Assembly: GCA_934086185.1 (NCBI GenBank)
Contig: CAKOHW010000003.1
Span: 71,573 to 135,572 of the forward strand
Reading direction: 5' to 3'
DNA length: 64,000 bases
From: an uncultured Bacilli bacterium
GTDB taxonomy: Bacteria; Bacillota_I; Bacilli_A; RF39; UBA660
The notes under the pieces were generated by a model, which saw only the letters and a list, made by a program, of their open reading frames with translations, made no database searches and was not told the origin of the DNA. This document shows, in pieces, positions 1 to 9,230 of this stretch. Numbering within the stretch: the stretch's first letter is position 1; each line of letters starts with the position of its first letter. A program made the translations under genes and the position numbers.

Positions 1-2
1 TT

Positions 3-896
3 AAGACGAAAGGAAGATTTCTTCCAATAGAAGAGCGCAGTAATGGATTAAAATGGTACATTAATATTTTTATTCAATTGATGTTTAGAGATTTGATTGG
101 AAAGAGCAGAAATAAAATAATTTTATTAGATGAACCTGGTGTTTTTCTACATTCAATAGCTCAAGAAGAATTATTAAGTTTATTATATGATTTATCAACT
201 AGAGATAATCAAGTTATTTATACTACTCATTCACCAGCAATGATTAATTTCGATAAAATACAAAATATTAGAGCTATTGAAAAAGATGATAATGGCAATA
301 GTTGTATATATAATAAAATATCCGAATTTCCAATCAGTTCTAAATCTAAGTATGAAACAATAACTCCGATTATAAATGCAATGGGTTATAAAATGAAGTA
401 TAATATTGGAATTAATTCAAAAAAATTTAATTTAATTGTTGAAGGAATTACTGATTATTTATATTTACAATCATATATAAATATTAAAAAAATAAAAGAT
501 TATAACATAATAGCGAGTACAGGAGCTGATAATATTCCTGCAATATCATCCATTTTATATGGATGGGGATGCCAATTTATAATAGTATTAGACAATGATA
601 ATAAGGGTAGAAGTGTATATGATTCAATAAATTCGAGTGATATGCCTTATAAAGATAAGATTATATTTGTTAACGGGAAAAAATATACAAAAAATTTGGA
701 TGAAGAAATTGAAGATATTTTTTCAGAAGAAGATAAAATAAAATTTAATTTAAATAGTCTTGATTATAAAGATAAAAAGTATTTTTATGCATATGCTTGC
801 TATGAAAGAATAAAAACAAAAGTAGATAAATTTGATAATCACACTATTTCGAATTTTGATAGATTATTTAAAAATATAGGTGATTTAAAGAAATAA
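3..896 (+). CDS. OLD-family ATPase/TOPRIM nuclease, 5' truncated by window edge
   Basis: The frame is open from the window edge, so this is the 3' part of a longer gene; the ATG at 78 is internal. The first visible half carries the end of an ABC-type ATPase: a Walker B stretch (LLDEPGVFLH) and a TTHSP switch motif. The second half holds a TOPRIM domain, with the acidic VEGITD motif and a later LDNDN motif that would bind metal. This ATPase-then-TOPRIM order is the hallmark of OLD-family nucleases, which are often anti-phage or mobile-element genes. It ends on a strong terminator, and the next gene downstream is a broken amidase, so the gene probably belongs to an inserted element. The function is inferred from the family; its substrate and partner genes lie outside the window. 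Confidence 0.8.
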   Translation, partial: KTKGRFLPIEERSNGLKWYINIFIQLMFRDLIGKSRNKIILLDEPGVFLHSIAQEELLSLLYDLSTRDNQVIYTTHSPAMINFDKIQNIRAIEKDDNGNSCIYNKISEFPISSKSKYETITPIINAMGYKMKYNIGINSKKFNLIVEGITDYLYLQSYINIKKIKDYNIIASTGADNIPAISSILYGWGCQFIIVLDNDNKGRSVYDSINSSDMPYKDKIIFVNGKKYTKNLDEEIEDIFSEEDKIKFNLNSLDYKDKKYFYAYACYERIKTKVDKFDNHTISNFDRLFKNIGDLKK

Positions 897-928
897 CTTC
901 TTGCCAATTTGGCAAGAAGTATTTTTTA
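896..928 (+). terminator. Rho-independent terminator of the OLD-family gene
   Basis: A 10-bp perfect stem (ACTTCTTGCC / GGCAAGAAGT) with loop AATTT is followed by ATTTTTT. It starts at the last base of the stop codon. Confidence 0.85.
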
Positions 929-2222
929 TCTTATGGGAGAAAGACCTTTATCATTACTTACATCACCAGGTGGCGAAGGCGCTGAAGTAATTTACGCACT
1001 TAGAAATAATGATAAATTGGCTAGTAAAATACTTAATGGATTATCTGAAAGTGGACAAACTATAAGAAAATATTATCAAAGACGTTTGCCAAGTGATACT
1101 TCTAAAGATTATTATTATATAATAAGAAATACTCCAAATGCTGAAACAGTTATTGTTGAATATGGATTTTTAGATAATAAAAATGATGCTGATAGAATAA
1201 AACAAAATTATAAAAAATATGCAGATGCTGTTGTGGATGCTGTTTTAGATTATAAAGGTATATCAGTTAATAATGATGGATATTATATTGTTAAAAAAGG
1301 AGATTCATTATGGAGTATTGCTAACAATAATGGAATAACTGTAAGTGATTTGAAAAAACTAAATAATTTGACTAGTAATAATTTAAGTATAGGACAAAAG
1401 TTAAAATTAAAAAATAATAATGATAACAATGGAAGCAACGATAATTTATATTCTAGTACATATGTGGTTAAGAATGGAGATACGTTATATAGTATTGCTA
1501 AAAAATATAATGTAAGTGTTGATGATATAAAAAGTGTTAATAATTTAACAAATAATAATCTGACAATTGGACAAGTTATTAAAATACCTGGTATAAATAT
1601 AGAAGAACCTAATACATATACTGTAAAAAAGGGAGATTCGTTATGGAGTATAGCAAATAAGTATGGTACAAGTGTAGAAGAACTTAAAAAAGTTAATAAT
1701 CTTACAAGTAATGTATTATCTAGTGGACAAGTATTAAAATTACCTGGTACTAGTAAAGAAAATACAGTTAATACTTATACTGTTAAACGTGGAGATACAT
1801 TATATTCTATTGCTAGTAAATATAATATTAGTGTTGATAAATTAAAAGAAATTAACAATTTAACTAGTAATAATTTAAGTATTGGACAAACATTAAATCT
1901 TATTGATAAAACTGATAATATAACTAGTGAAGATTATGATTACTATACAGTAAAGAATGGAGATACATTATATAGTATTGCTAATAAATTTGATACTACA
2001 GTTAGTAAGATAAAAGAATTAAATAATTTACCAAATAATATGTTGAGTGTTGGGCAAATGATAAAAATACCTGGTAATTTATCTAGTACATATGTAGTTA
2101 AGAGTGGAGATACACTATGGAGTATTGCTAAAGATAATAATATTAGTGTTGATAAGTTAAAAGAAATTAACAATTTAAATAGTAATAATTTAACTATTGG
2201 TCAACAATTATTAATAAATTAA
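909..2222 (+). pseudogene. N-acetylmuramoyl-L-alanine amidase with six LysM repeats, 5' part missing
   Basis: The frame stays open from 909, but the TTG there lies inside the upstream terminator hairpin and there is no ribosome site or signal peptide, so this is most likely a gene fragment. Homology to the Amidase_3 fold starts only at about residue 22 (GGEGAEVIYALRN) and runs to about residue 118, including the conserved EYGFLDN segment. The N-terminal half, with the first zinc His and the metal Glu, is absent. Six LysM peptidoglycan-binding repeats follow, near residues 122-167, 184-228, 237-281, 291-334, 346-390 and 395-437, each with the GD[ST]L[WY]SIA signature. An intact form would be a secreted wall hydrolase. 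The break coincides with the edge of the OLD-gene element. Translation from the ATG at 933 is possible but would give a catalytically dead protein. Confidence 0.75.
963..976 (+). other. Possible recombination junction (att-like imperfect palindrome)
   Basis: Amidase homology begins right here. The 14 bases form an imperfect inverted repeat (5 of 7 pairs match) around a central GG, as in sites used by large serine recombinases. The junction position is inferred from where amidase similarity stops. The integrase and the other end are not in the window. Confidence 0.3.
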
Positions 2223-2247
2223 TATAGTTTTATACTATGTTTTTTTA

Positions 2248-2276
2248 TTGAATATTCATTATATGATTGTTATAAT
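2248..2276 (+). promoter_or_regulatory. Promoter for the HD-kinase gene
   Basis: TTGAAT at 2248 and TATAAT at 2271 are separated by 17 bases. The -10 is extended (TGTTATAAT), a form found before several genes in this window. Confidence 0.6.
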
Positions 2277-2294
2277 TTTTATGAGGTGTAATTG

Positions 2295-3629
2295 GTGAAG
2301 ATAGAATTAAAAGCTAGGAAATTTGCTATAAAAGCTCATAAGGGTCAAGTTAGAAAAAGTGATAAAGATAAACCTATGATAATTCATCCTATAAATGTTG
2401 CAAATATTTTAAAAGAATATGATTTTGATCAAAATGTGATATCTGCTGGATATTTGCACGATGTTGTAGAAGATACTAAATATGAAATAGAAAACATAAA
2501 AGAAATGTTTGGTGAAGATATTGCATCTTTAGTATGGGGTGCTAGTGAAGAAGATAAAAGTTTATCTTGGGAAGAAAGAAAAGAACATACAATAGAAAAA
2601 GCAAAAACATTAGATTTAAGACATAAAGCAGTAATTTGTGCGGATAAAATAAGTAATTTAGAAGATTTAAGAATATTATATGAACTAAAGGGAGAAAGTG
2701 TTTTTTCTTCATTTAAAAGAGGTTTTGAATCTCAAAAATGGTATTATACTGAAGTTTATAATAGTTTAATTATGAATGAAGATAAAAATCATCCTATGTT
2801 TATAAGATTAAAAGAAATAATAGATTATATATTTTATAATAAAAATTCTAATGAATATGTTAAAACTATTATTTTTAAAGAAAATATAGATGAATATAAT
2901 CTTTTAAAAAATATACATTATAGAAAAGAAGAAGTTTTTAAATTAAAAAATGTTTTATCTAAGAAAAAACCATATGTAATAGAATTTACTGGAACTCCTA
3001 GAACTGGTAAAACTAGTTTAATAAATAATTTAAAAGATTTTTTTAAGAAGAAGGGTTTTAGTGTTTGTATTATTGAGGAATTTACTACTTCATTAAAATA
3101 TAAGACGCAAATATATCCAATTCTTAAAAATGAATCTAAAAATGTAGTTAATACTGAAATACCAAAGTATGTATTAAAAGATTTGGATGATGCAATAAAT
3201 AGTAAATATGATATTATTATTGTAGATAGATCTTTATTTGATAGACTTATATGGGTAGATAGATTATTTTTAAAAAAGGGTATGAGTGATGAAGAATATA
3301 ATGAATATAAAAGTACATATATACCATTAATTAAGGAAAAGATTAATATTATTGTATCATTATATACTGATAGTTTGACTTGTTTAAAAAGGGATTATCA
3401 TGCTAATTTATCACTTGAAAATAGAACATTTTTAAATGTAGATAATGTTAATGAATATAATAAATCGTTATTAAATATGGAAAAGTTATCTATAAAAGAG
3501 AATATTAATTTTAAAATGTTTGATACTACTAATAAGAATCAAAGAGAAATATCATTTGAAGTTATAGATAGTATATTAAGTGATATGAGAAAATACTATT
3601 TATCTTTGGTTATTGATGAATTTAATTAA
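2295..3629 (+). CDS. Fusion of SpoT-like HD phosphohydrolase and P-loop nucleoside/nucleotide kinase-like domain
   Basis: About 444 residues. Residues 1-150 are an HD domain of the RelA/SpoT-hydrolase (MESH1) type: ARKFAIKAHKGQVRK, the IHP motif, the metal pair HD in YLHDVVEDT, and CADKISNL. Residues 225-440 hold a P-loop (GTPRTGKTS), a later VDRSLFDRL motif and a basic lid region, resembling deoxynucleoside or thymidylate-type kinases. I chose the GTG at 2295 because GAGGTG at 2284-2289 is 5 bases upstream; the TTG at 2292 would be only 2 away. The two halves suggest a nucleotide salvage, clean-up or alarmone-handling enzyme, but the substrate cannot be read from sequence. It stands alone, transcribed from its own promoter. 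Confidence 0.7.
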   Translation: MKIELKARKFAIKAHKGQVRKSDKDKPMIIHPINVANILKEYDFDQNVISAGYLHDVVEDTKYEIENIKEMFGEDIASLVWGASEEDKSLSWEERKEHTIEKAKTLDLRHKAVICADKISNLEDLRILYELKGESVFSSFKRGFESQKWYYTEVYNSLIMNEDKNHPMFIRLKEIIDYIFYNKNSNEYVKTIIFKENIDEYNLLKNIHYRKEEVFKLKNVLSKKKPYVIEFTGTPRTGKTSLINNLKDFFKKKGFSVCIIEEFTTSLKYKTQIYPILKNESKNVVNTEIPKYVLKDLDDAINSKYDIIIVDRSLFDRLIWVDRLFLKKGMSDEEYNEYKSTYIPLIKEKINIIVSLYTDSLTCLKRDYHANLSLENRTFLNVDNVNEYNKSLLNMEKLSIKENINFKMFDTTNKNQREISFEVIDSILSDMRKYYLSLVIDEFN

Positions 3630-3665
3630 ATTTTGTAAAGTATTATAAATATATGTTTTAATTTC

Positions 3666-3694
3666 TTGAAAATTTCATATCTCAATACTATAAT
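3666..3694 (+). promoter_or_regulatory. Sigma-A type promoter
   Basis: TTGAAA, 17 bases, TATAAT, lying 23 bases before the ATG of the next gene, with AAGGATG between. Confidence 0.7.
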
Positions 3695-3716
3695 TTAAAA
3701 TGAAGGATGTGATATA

Positions 3717-4172
3717 ATGCCACAATACGATACTAGTTCAAGTATTACTAGTAGTTTAGGACAAACAGCAAAATCTTTTTCAGTATCTGAAGTTTGGATA
3801 ATTGTAAGTGTTTTATTAGCAGTAATTGGAGGTATATTATTATTTACTACATATTTTAATAAAGATATGGAAAATAAATATACTGGATTTAAAAAAACTA
3901 TATATGATTTTTTACATTTTAAGATTACTATTATAGAACCTATATTTAAAGTAGCTTATTTAGTTGTAGCAATTGCTATTACGTTAAGTTCATTTTCATT
4001 TATTCCAATTAATTTCTTTAAATTTATTGGAGTGTTAGTATTTGGCAATATTATGGCAAGATTAGGATTTGAAATGTTACTTCTAATCTTAAAATTATTT
4101 ACTGATGTAAGTGAAATAAATAAGAAAATTGGTAAAGAGCCTAAAAAAACTAAAACTGAAAAAGAAAAATAA
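3717..4172 (+). CDS. Small membrane protein of unknown function
   Basis: A 151-residue protein with about three hydrophobic segments (near residues 26-46, 78-98 and 104-128), a short polar N-terminus rich in Ser/Thr and a Lys/Glu-rich cytosolic tail (KEPKKTKTEKEK). It has a clear promoter and ribosome site (GAAGGATG, ATG at 3717) and is followed by a terminator, so it is a one-gene unit. I do not recognise a family with confidence. The shape resembles small envelope-stress or DUF4282-like proteins, but that is only a likeness. It faces the LCP gene tail to tail. Confidence 0.6.
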   Translation: MPQYDTSSSITSSLGQTAKSFSVSEVWIIVSVLLAVIGGILLFTTYFNKDMENKYTGFKKTIYDFLHFKITIIEPIFKVAYLVVAIAITLSSFSFIPINFFKFIGVLVFGNIMARLGFEMLLLILKLFTDVSEINKKIGKEPKKTKTEKEK

Positions 4173-4173
4173 A

Positions 4174-4204
4174 AACCTAACATGAATTTGTTAGATTTTT
4201 TTTA
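4174..4204. terminator. Terminator between convergent genes
   Basis: Stem CTAACA / TGTTAG with loop TGAATT, followed by a T-run; A-rich on the other side, so it could serve both strands. Confidence 0.7.
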
Positions 4205-4209
4205 CTATT

Positions 4210-6207
4210 TTATTCTTCCTGATTACTATTTTCAGGATTTTTTTCTTCTTCTTGATTATCAATATTTTCTGAATTTTCTTTTTCTGGCTGATTTTCAGTG
4301 TTATTATTATTTTCTGGTTGTTTTGGTTCTTCTATAGTTGGAGTATCACTATTATCATTATTGTTTATTGGTTCATTTTGAATATTTGATGTGGTTTTAT
4401 CTTCAACTTTTATTACATTAACACTAATACTACTTATATTTGAAGTTAATGTTCCTTTTATAACATTTTGATATGTAATTATGTTATTTTTATTTGAATC
4501 ATAACCTTCCATACCTTCAGTTATATAATTTTTATAAACAGTTATATTTCTACTATTTGCCCATGATTCTAAGTAAGATATACTAGTTCCAACAAAATTT
4601 GGTAATGCTTCATTTCTCTTTACAGTATAATATTCTTTTCCAATTACTGGGACTTCATATTTGTAATTTACAGAGAAATTAAAAGTTTTGGTTAATTCAG
4701 GTTCTTTTAATCCTAAATTAATTTTCATTGCATCAACAATTTCATTTAAACTTTGTTCATAATATTGGAATGTATATACATTACCTAGTCCTGGAATATA
4801 CATTGTTAAATCATAACCAGTTAGATATGTTTTTTCTATATTAATAGATGCATTATTTTTTAAAAGCATTTTCTTAGCAACATTATATAAATTTAACATT
4901 TCATCTGTACTAATATTTGTTTCAGTATTATTACTTACTGTGTTTAATATTTCATAAAATTTATCAACACTTCTTACAGTTTTTGCTTTTTTAGAAATTG
5001 CTTCTACAACTAATTGTTGATGTTGTACTCTTTGAAAATCACCAGTTAAAAGTGTTTTTCTATGTCTTGCTAATGCAAGAGCTTGTTCACCATTTAAAGT
5101 TTGTAAACCTTTATTTAGACATATTTCATTTGCTCCAAATAATCTGTTTGAATCTTGTTCGCAAAAATCTACTGGTACATCAACCTCTATTCCTTTTAAG
5201 GCATCTACTAAGTTGACAACACCTTTAAAATTTATTTTTACATAATAATCTATATCAATATCTGTTAGATTTTTAATTGTTTTTATAACACAACTTGCTC
5301 CACCTACGGCAGATGAATTAATCTTGTTAGATGCATTACCATTACATGCTATTGGTACATATGTATCTCTAGGAATACTAAATATAGTTGTATTAAGAGT
5401 TGATGGATTAAATGTTACTAACATCATTGTATCACCGTTAAATGCTGCATTTTCTTTTAGACCATCGGTTTCTGAATCAACACCTAGTATAAGTAGAGTA
5501 AAAGGTTCAGTTAAACTTTTGTTAGTACTTAATTCAATGTCTTTATTTTTCATCTTTTCCTTGTATGTATATATTACTTTGGTGTCATTTTTTATATTAC
5601 TGTAATTATCATATCTTTCATAATTAAATACATAATTTGAACTAGTTAACATACCTTTTATTTTATTATTATATAGATCTGATAACATTTCTAAATCGTT
5701 TGAATAATATTTAATATCTATTTTATCCAATTTCTTTTTTTCAATTAATTTATTAGCAAGAACGTTTCCTTCTATATCTTCTTCATTATTGATCATACCT
5801 ACAGTAAAATCTTTATTGTTTTCAAATTCAGTATCTTTCATTACAATTAAACTTGAAGAATATAGTATTTTATCTTTTGTCATGTTATCTACTATATTAT
5901 AAGTTTTATATATATAAACACTTATAATTATAAATAATATATTAATTATACATATTATAATTGAGTTTGCTATGTAACTTTTATTTCTTTTGCTAAATAA
6001 TAATAAAATATTAATAAATAAGTATATTGGAAAAGAAATAATACATAGAGTTATAAATATTACTCTTATTAGTGTTTCTATATTTTTTAATAATAATAAA
6101 CTATGTGTAATCATTATTAAACTTGTTAAAAATAATATTCCGAATATTATGTATAATACTTTGTAAATTGTTTTTAGTTTTTTAAATTTTTTAAATATAC
6201 TTTTCAT
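4210..6207 (-). CDS. LytR-CpsA-Psr (LCP) family wall-polymer ligase
   Basis: A 665-residue membrane protein. The N-terminus has three or four hydrophobic segments (residues 13-110), then an extracellular region. The LCP core lies at about residues 228-400: LLILGVDSE, the arginine-bearing SIPRDTYVP, the NKINSSA motif and LARHRK with the catalytic-pocket arginines, and a late FQRVQHQQ. LCP enzymes move teichoic acids or other glycopolymers from lipid carriers onto peptidoglycan outside the membrane. Residues 510-585 resemble a PASTA-like fold (LPNFVGTS), and the last 75 residues are a Pro/Glu/Asn-rich tail. A ribosome site (AGGAATG) precedes the ATG at 6207. The extra membrane helices and acidic tail make it longer than usual. 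Confidence 0.85.
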   Translation of the reverse strand: MKSIFKKFKKLKTIYKVLYIIFGILFLTSLIMITHSLLLLKNIETLIRVIFITLCIISFPIYLFINILLLFSKRNKSYIANSIIICIINILFIIISVYIYKTYNIVDNMTKDKILYSSSLIVMKDTEFENNKDFTVGMINNEEDIEGNVLANKLIEKKKLDKIDIKYYSNDLEMLSDLYNNKIKGMLTSSNYVFNYERYDNYSNIKNDTKVIYTYKEKMKNKDIELSTNKSLTEPFTLLILGVDSETDGLKENAAFNGDTMMLVTFNPSTLNTTIFSIPRDTYVPIACNGNASNKINSSAVGGASCVIKTIKNLTDIDIDYYVKINFKGVVNLVDALKGIEVDVPVDFCEQDSNRLFGANEICLNKGLQTLNGEQALALARHRKTLLTGDFQRVQHQQLVVEAISKKAKTVRSVDKFYEILNTVSNNTETNISTDEMLNLYNVAKKMLLKNNASINIEKTYLTGYDLTMYIPGLGNVYTFQYYEQSLNEIVDAMKINLGLKEPELTKTFNFSVNYKYEVPVIGKEYYTVKRNEALPNFVGTSISYLESWANSRNITVYKNYITEGMEGYDSNKNNIITYQNVIKGTLTSNISSISVNVIKVEDKTTSNIQNEPINNNDNSDTPTIEEPKQPENNNNTENQPEKENSENIDNQEEEKNPENSNQEE

Positions 6208-6285
6208 ATTATCATTCCTATTGTTTAATTATACAATATTTTAATATTTGTGTATAGCAAAATTATTTTTTAATAATATTATTTG

Positions 6286-6294
6286 TGTTATAAT
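6286..6294 (+). promoter_or_regulatory. Extended -10 promoter (TGTTATAAT)
   Basis: TGTTATAAT lies 20 bases before the start codon at 6314; no good -35 is visible. It sits in the divergent space between the LCP and metallo-hydrolase genes. Confidence 0.5.
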
Positions 6295-6313
6295 CTATAT
6301 TATAGAGGTAGTT

Positions 6314-7228
6314 ATGAAGAGTAAGAAAGTTAATAAATTATTTAATATTATTATTTTTATTTTAGTAGTTAGTATTGGTTTAATATATGGTAAACAAGAA
6401 ATTTTTAAGAATAGTTATTCATATAAAGATGATAATAAAAGTAGTGTAAGTAATAATATAGATAGTAATTTGGAAATATATTTTTTTGATGTAGGACAAG
6501 CAGATTCTATTTTAATAAAAAGTAATGATGATACTGTCTTAATAGATGCTGGTAATAGGAATGATGGTGAAAATTTAGCAAATTATATTAAAAATGATTT
6601 AAAAATAAATGATATAGATATAGTTATAGGTACTCATCCTCATGAAGATCATATTGGTGGTATGAGTTATATAATTGACTCATTTGATGTTGGTAAAATA
6701 TATTTACCTGATGTTACTAGTAATGCTAAATTTTTTGAAAAATTGCTTGATAGTATAGAAAGTAAAGATTATAAAATATCTGTGCCTAAAGTTGGTGAAG
6801 AAATCAAATTGAATAATTTAGTATTTAATGTATTAAGTGTAGATGATAATGATAAAAATATAAATGATTGTTCTATAGTATTAAAGTTAAATTATTTAGA
6901 TACTAAGTATTTGTTTATGGGAGATGCTAGTAAAAGTGTTGAAAAAAAATTATTAGATAAAGATATAAAGGCTGATGTTATTAAAATAGGACATCATGGT
7001 TCTAGTTATAGTAGTAGTAATAAATTTTTAGAAAGTGTTAATCCTAATATTGCTATTATTTCTGTAGGTAAAGATAATAAATATAAACATCCTACTAATA
7101 ATGTTTTAAATACACTTAATAATTTGAATATTAAATATTATAGAACTGATATTGATGGTACTATAAAATTAGTTAGTGATGGAAAGAATATAGAAATTAA
7201 TAAGATTAAAACTAATATAGACGGTTAG
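6314..7228 (+). CDS. ComEC-like metallo-beta-lactamase fold hydrolase, membrane anchored
   Basis: A 304-residue protein starting at the ATG at 6314, which has AGAGG just upstream; longer readings would begin inside the promoter. Residues 8-28 are a signal-anchor. The rest is the metallo-beta-lactamase fold of ComEC C-terminal type: FFDVGQADSILI, the zinc motif GTHPHEDHIGGM, then FMGDAS and KIGHHGS. Stand-alone versions of this domain are common in Firmicutes and are thought to act on DNA or nucleotides outside the cell. The next gene (16 bases on) encodes a DUF3006-like peptide, a frequent neighbour of this family, so the two are likely co-transcribed with the downstream amidase. Confidence 0.8.
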   Translation: MKSKKVNKLFNIIIFILVVSIGLIYGKQEIFKNSYSYKDDNKSSVSNNIDSNLEIYFFDVGQADSILIKSNDDTVLIDAGNRNDGENLANYIKNDLKINDIDIVIGTHPHEDHIGGMSYIIDSFDVGKIYLPDVTSNAKFFEKLLDSIESKDYKISVPKVGEEIKLNNLVFNVLSVDDNDKNINDCSIVLKLNYLDTKYLFMGDASKSVEKKLLDKDIKADVIKIGHHGSSYSSSNKFLESVNPNIAIISVGKDNKYKHPTNNVLNTLNNLNIKYYRTDIDGTIKLVSDGKNIEINKIKTNIDG

Positions 7229-7244
7229 AAAGGTAGGACATTTT

Positions 7245-7457
7245 ATGTATACAGTTGATAGAATTGAAAATGATTATGTAGTATTGGAAGATAGAAATAA
7301 TTTAGATATGATAGATGTTAAGATTACTGAGTTTAATTATGATGTTAGTGAAGGAGATATCGTTTTATATAAGGATGGTAAATATATAAAGGATGAAGAA
7401 GAAACAAATAGAATAAAAAGTAATATTAGAAGTAGATTTAATAAATTAAAAAAATAA
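7245..7457 (+). CDS. DUF3006-like small protein
   Basis: 70 residues, beginning MYTVDRIENDYVVLED and containing a GDIV motif followed by a charged tail. The sequence fits DUF3006, a small beta-barrel-like family usually found beside ComEC-like hydrolases, and that is its neighbour here (16-base gap, ribosome site AAAGGTAGG). No signal peptide, so cytosolic. The role is unknown. Confidence 0.7.
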   Translation: MYTVDRIENDYVVLEDRNNLDMIDVKITEFNYDVSEGDIVLYKDGKYIKDEEETNRIKSNIRSRFNKLKK

Positions 7458-7473
7458 AGATGGAGTTGGTAGT

Positions 7474-9183
7474 GTGAAAAAGATAGTTCCTATAATTATA
7501 ATAGTTATATGTTTATTTATATCTGTTACAGGTATAGTTACATTTTTTATTGTTAATAATGGGTCTTTTTTAACTAGTTTTAAAATTACTAGAGTTAATA
7601 ATATAGGATTAGATTATTATGTATATTTTCAAAATGTTAAAGCTGCTACTAGTTATGATGTTATTGTTTATGATTCTGAGAACTTAATTGTACATAGAGA
7701 AAATATAAAAAATAATAGTTTGACAATTAATTTTGATAACTTAAAATATAATGAAACATATAAGATTGTTGTTGTTGCTTATGATAAGAATGGTAATAAA
7801 AAGAGCGTCAAAGAACCTTATACTTTTATGTGGGAAGATTTATCTTTAGCAAGTACTAATACTGTTTTAATGGATAATGAGAATGATTATATAGTAGAGT
7901 TTATAGGTAATTATAAGAAAAAAAAGTATTATTTAAATATTAAAGAAGATAATGATGTAATTAAGAGTGTTAGAATAAATGGAGAGTCTTATGTAATTAA
8001 GAATGATTTATTTAAAGATAGAAAAACTAAGTATCTTTTAGAAATTGTTGAAGATAATACGGTTATTTCTAGTATGTATGTTTATAATTTGATGAGTCCT
8101 ATTACAGATATTAGTATTATTAATCCTGGTAATGGTGATATGAAAGATTATGATGATGTTCCTTTAAGTTTTGAAGGTGGAGATAATGCTACCAATTATA
8201 TTTTTGAGTTATATCAAAATAATAAATTAATTAGAAGAAAAGAAATAAAAAATAAAAATATAATATTATCTAATAATTTATTTAATAAGGCTTCTACTTA
8301 TGTTGCTAAAATAACTGCAAGTTATGCAGATTATATAGATTATTCTAAAGTGGCAAGTGTAGAGTTTACTATTAATGCTAAAGAAAGTTTAAAACCGGTT
8401 TATACTAATTATAATTATAGTTTAATTAAGAGTGGTACTGAAATAGAGTTATTAAATGATGACAAGGATGCAATTATTTATTATACTACTGATGGTAGTG
8501 AACCTAATCAAGATAGTTTAGTTTATAAAGATAAGATAGTAATTAATAATAATATGACTATTAAGGCTATTGCTAAAAAAGATAAGATGAATGATTCTAT
8601 TATAAGTAGTTTTGATTTTAAGGTAGGTAGTAAGAGTAATTATAAAGTATATTTAAGTGCTTCTAATCAAAATGCTAATTTAGGTGTTAGTGAAGTAGGT
8701 TATACTAACGAAAAGAAAGAAATGAATGATGTTGCAAATTATATACAAAAACGTTTAGAAAGTTATGGTGTTAAAGTATATAGAAATGAGTATGGTGATT
8801 TAAATAGATGGGTTGCTGATAGTACTTATTTGGGTGTTGATTTGCATATTGCAATCCATTCAAATGCAAGTGAAGAACATTTGTCTTATGGAATAGAAAC
8901 TTGGGTAAATGAACCTGATAGTAAAACTTATTCTTTGGCCAGTAAAATACAAAATAATTTAATGAGTATTTATTATAAAAATGAAGATAGTTTAGCAAAT
9001 AGGGGAGTAAAATATGCTTATGGTTCTTTAGGAGAAGTTAATCCTAATTATGTTCCGTTTGGAATATTGGTAGAAGTTGCTCATCATGATTATAAAGATG
9101 ATGCTAAATGGATTGTTGATAACAAAGAAAAAATTGGTAATAATATAGCAGATTCTATATTGGAATATTTTCAAATTAAATAA
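7474..9183 (+). CDS. Secreted amidase with Fn3-like and chitobiase-type carbohydrate-binding domains
   Basis: 569 residues starting at GTG 7474 behind GGAG. A signal-anchor spans residues 4-28. Two or three fibronectin-like beta domains fill residues 35-300. Residues 305-385 match the chitobiase C-terminal-like domain (YYTTDGSEP). Residues 388-566 are an Amidase_3-type domain with HIAIHSNA and the late LVEVAHHD motif. In place of the usual DPGHGG at the domain start there is LSASNQNAN, a variant seen in a phage- and gut-Firmicute-associated subgroup of these amidases. It should cleave the sugar-peptide bond of peptidoglycan at the cell surface, with the C-terminus catalytic and the middle domains binding glycan. 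It is the last gene of the operon from 6314. Confidence 0.8.
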   Translation: MKKIVPIIIIVICLFISVTGIVTFFIVNNGSFLTSFKITRVNNIGLDYYVYFQNVKAATSYDVIVYDSENLIVHRENIKNNSLTINFDNLKYNETYKIVVVAYDKNGNKKSVKEPYTFMWEDLSLASTNTVLMDNENDYIVEFIGNYKKKKYYLNIKEDNDVIKSVRINGESYVIKNDLFKDRKTKYLLEIVEDNTVISSMYVYNLMSPITDISIINPGNGDMKDYDDVPLSFEGGDNATNYIFELYQNNKLIRRKEIKNKNIILSNNLFNKASTYVAKITASYADYIDYSKVASVEFTINAKESLKPVYTNYNYSLIKSGTEIELLNDDKDAIIYYTTDGSEPNQDSLVYKDKIVINNNMTIKAIAKKDKMNDSIISSFDFKVGSKSNYKVYLSASNQNANLGVSEVGYTNEKKEMNDVANYIQKRLESYGVKVYRNEYGDLNRWVADSTYLGVDLHIAIHSNASEEHLSYGIETWVNEPDSKTYSLASKIQNNLMSIYYKNEDSLANRGVKYAYGSLGEVNPNYVPFGILVEVAHHDYKDDAKWIVDNKEKIGNNIADSILEYFQIK

Positions 9184-9195
9184 AGTTTTGTAACG

Positions 9196-9224
9196 TTTTG
9201 TCGAATTGCTTTAATTAATATAAT
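9196..9224 (+). promoter_or_regulatory. Promoter of the cysS leader
   Basis: TATAAT at 9219 with a weak TTTTGT/TTGTCG -35 region 15-17 bases upstream. Transcription would start near 9231, about 175 bases before cysS. Confidence 0.5.
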
Positions 9225-9230
9225 TTAAGT

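Noticed and set aside
1272..2222. Repeat array (CRISPR-like) in the LysM region
   Set aside because: The repeats are coding LysM units of variable sequence with no fixed-length spacers or cas genes.
4998..5605. Plus-strand open frames over the LCP gene
   Set aside because: They lie antisense to a well-supported gene, have no ribosome site and encode low-complexity Leu/Ser-rich chains.
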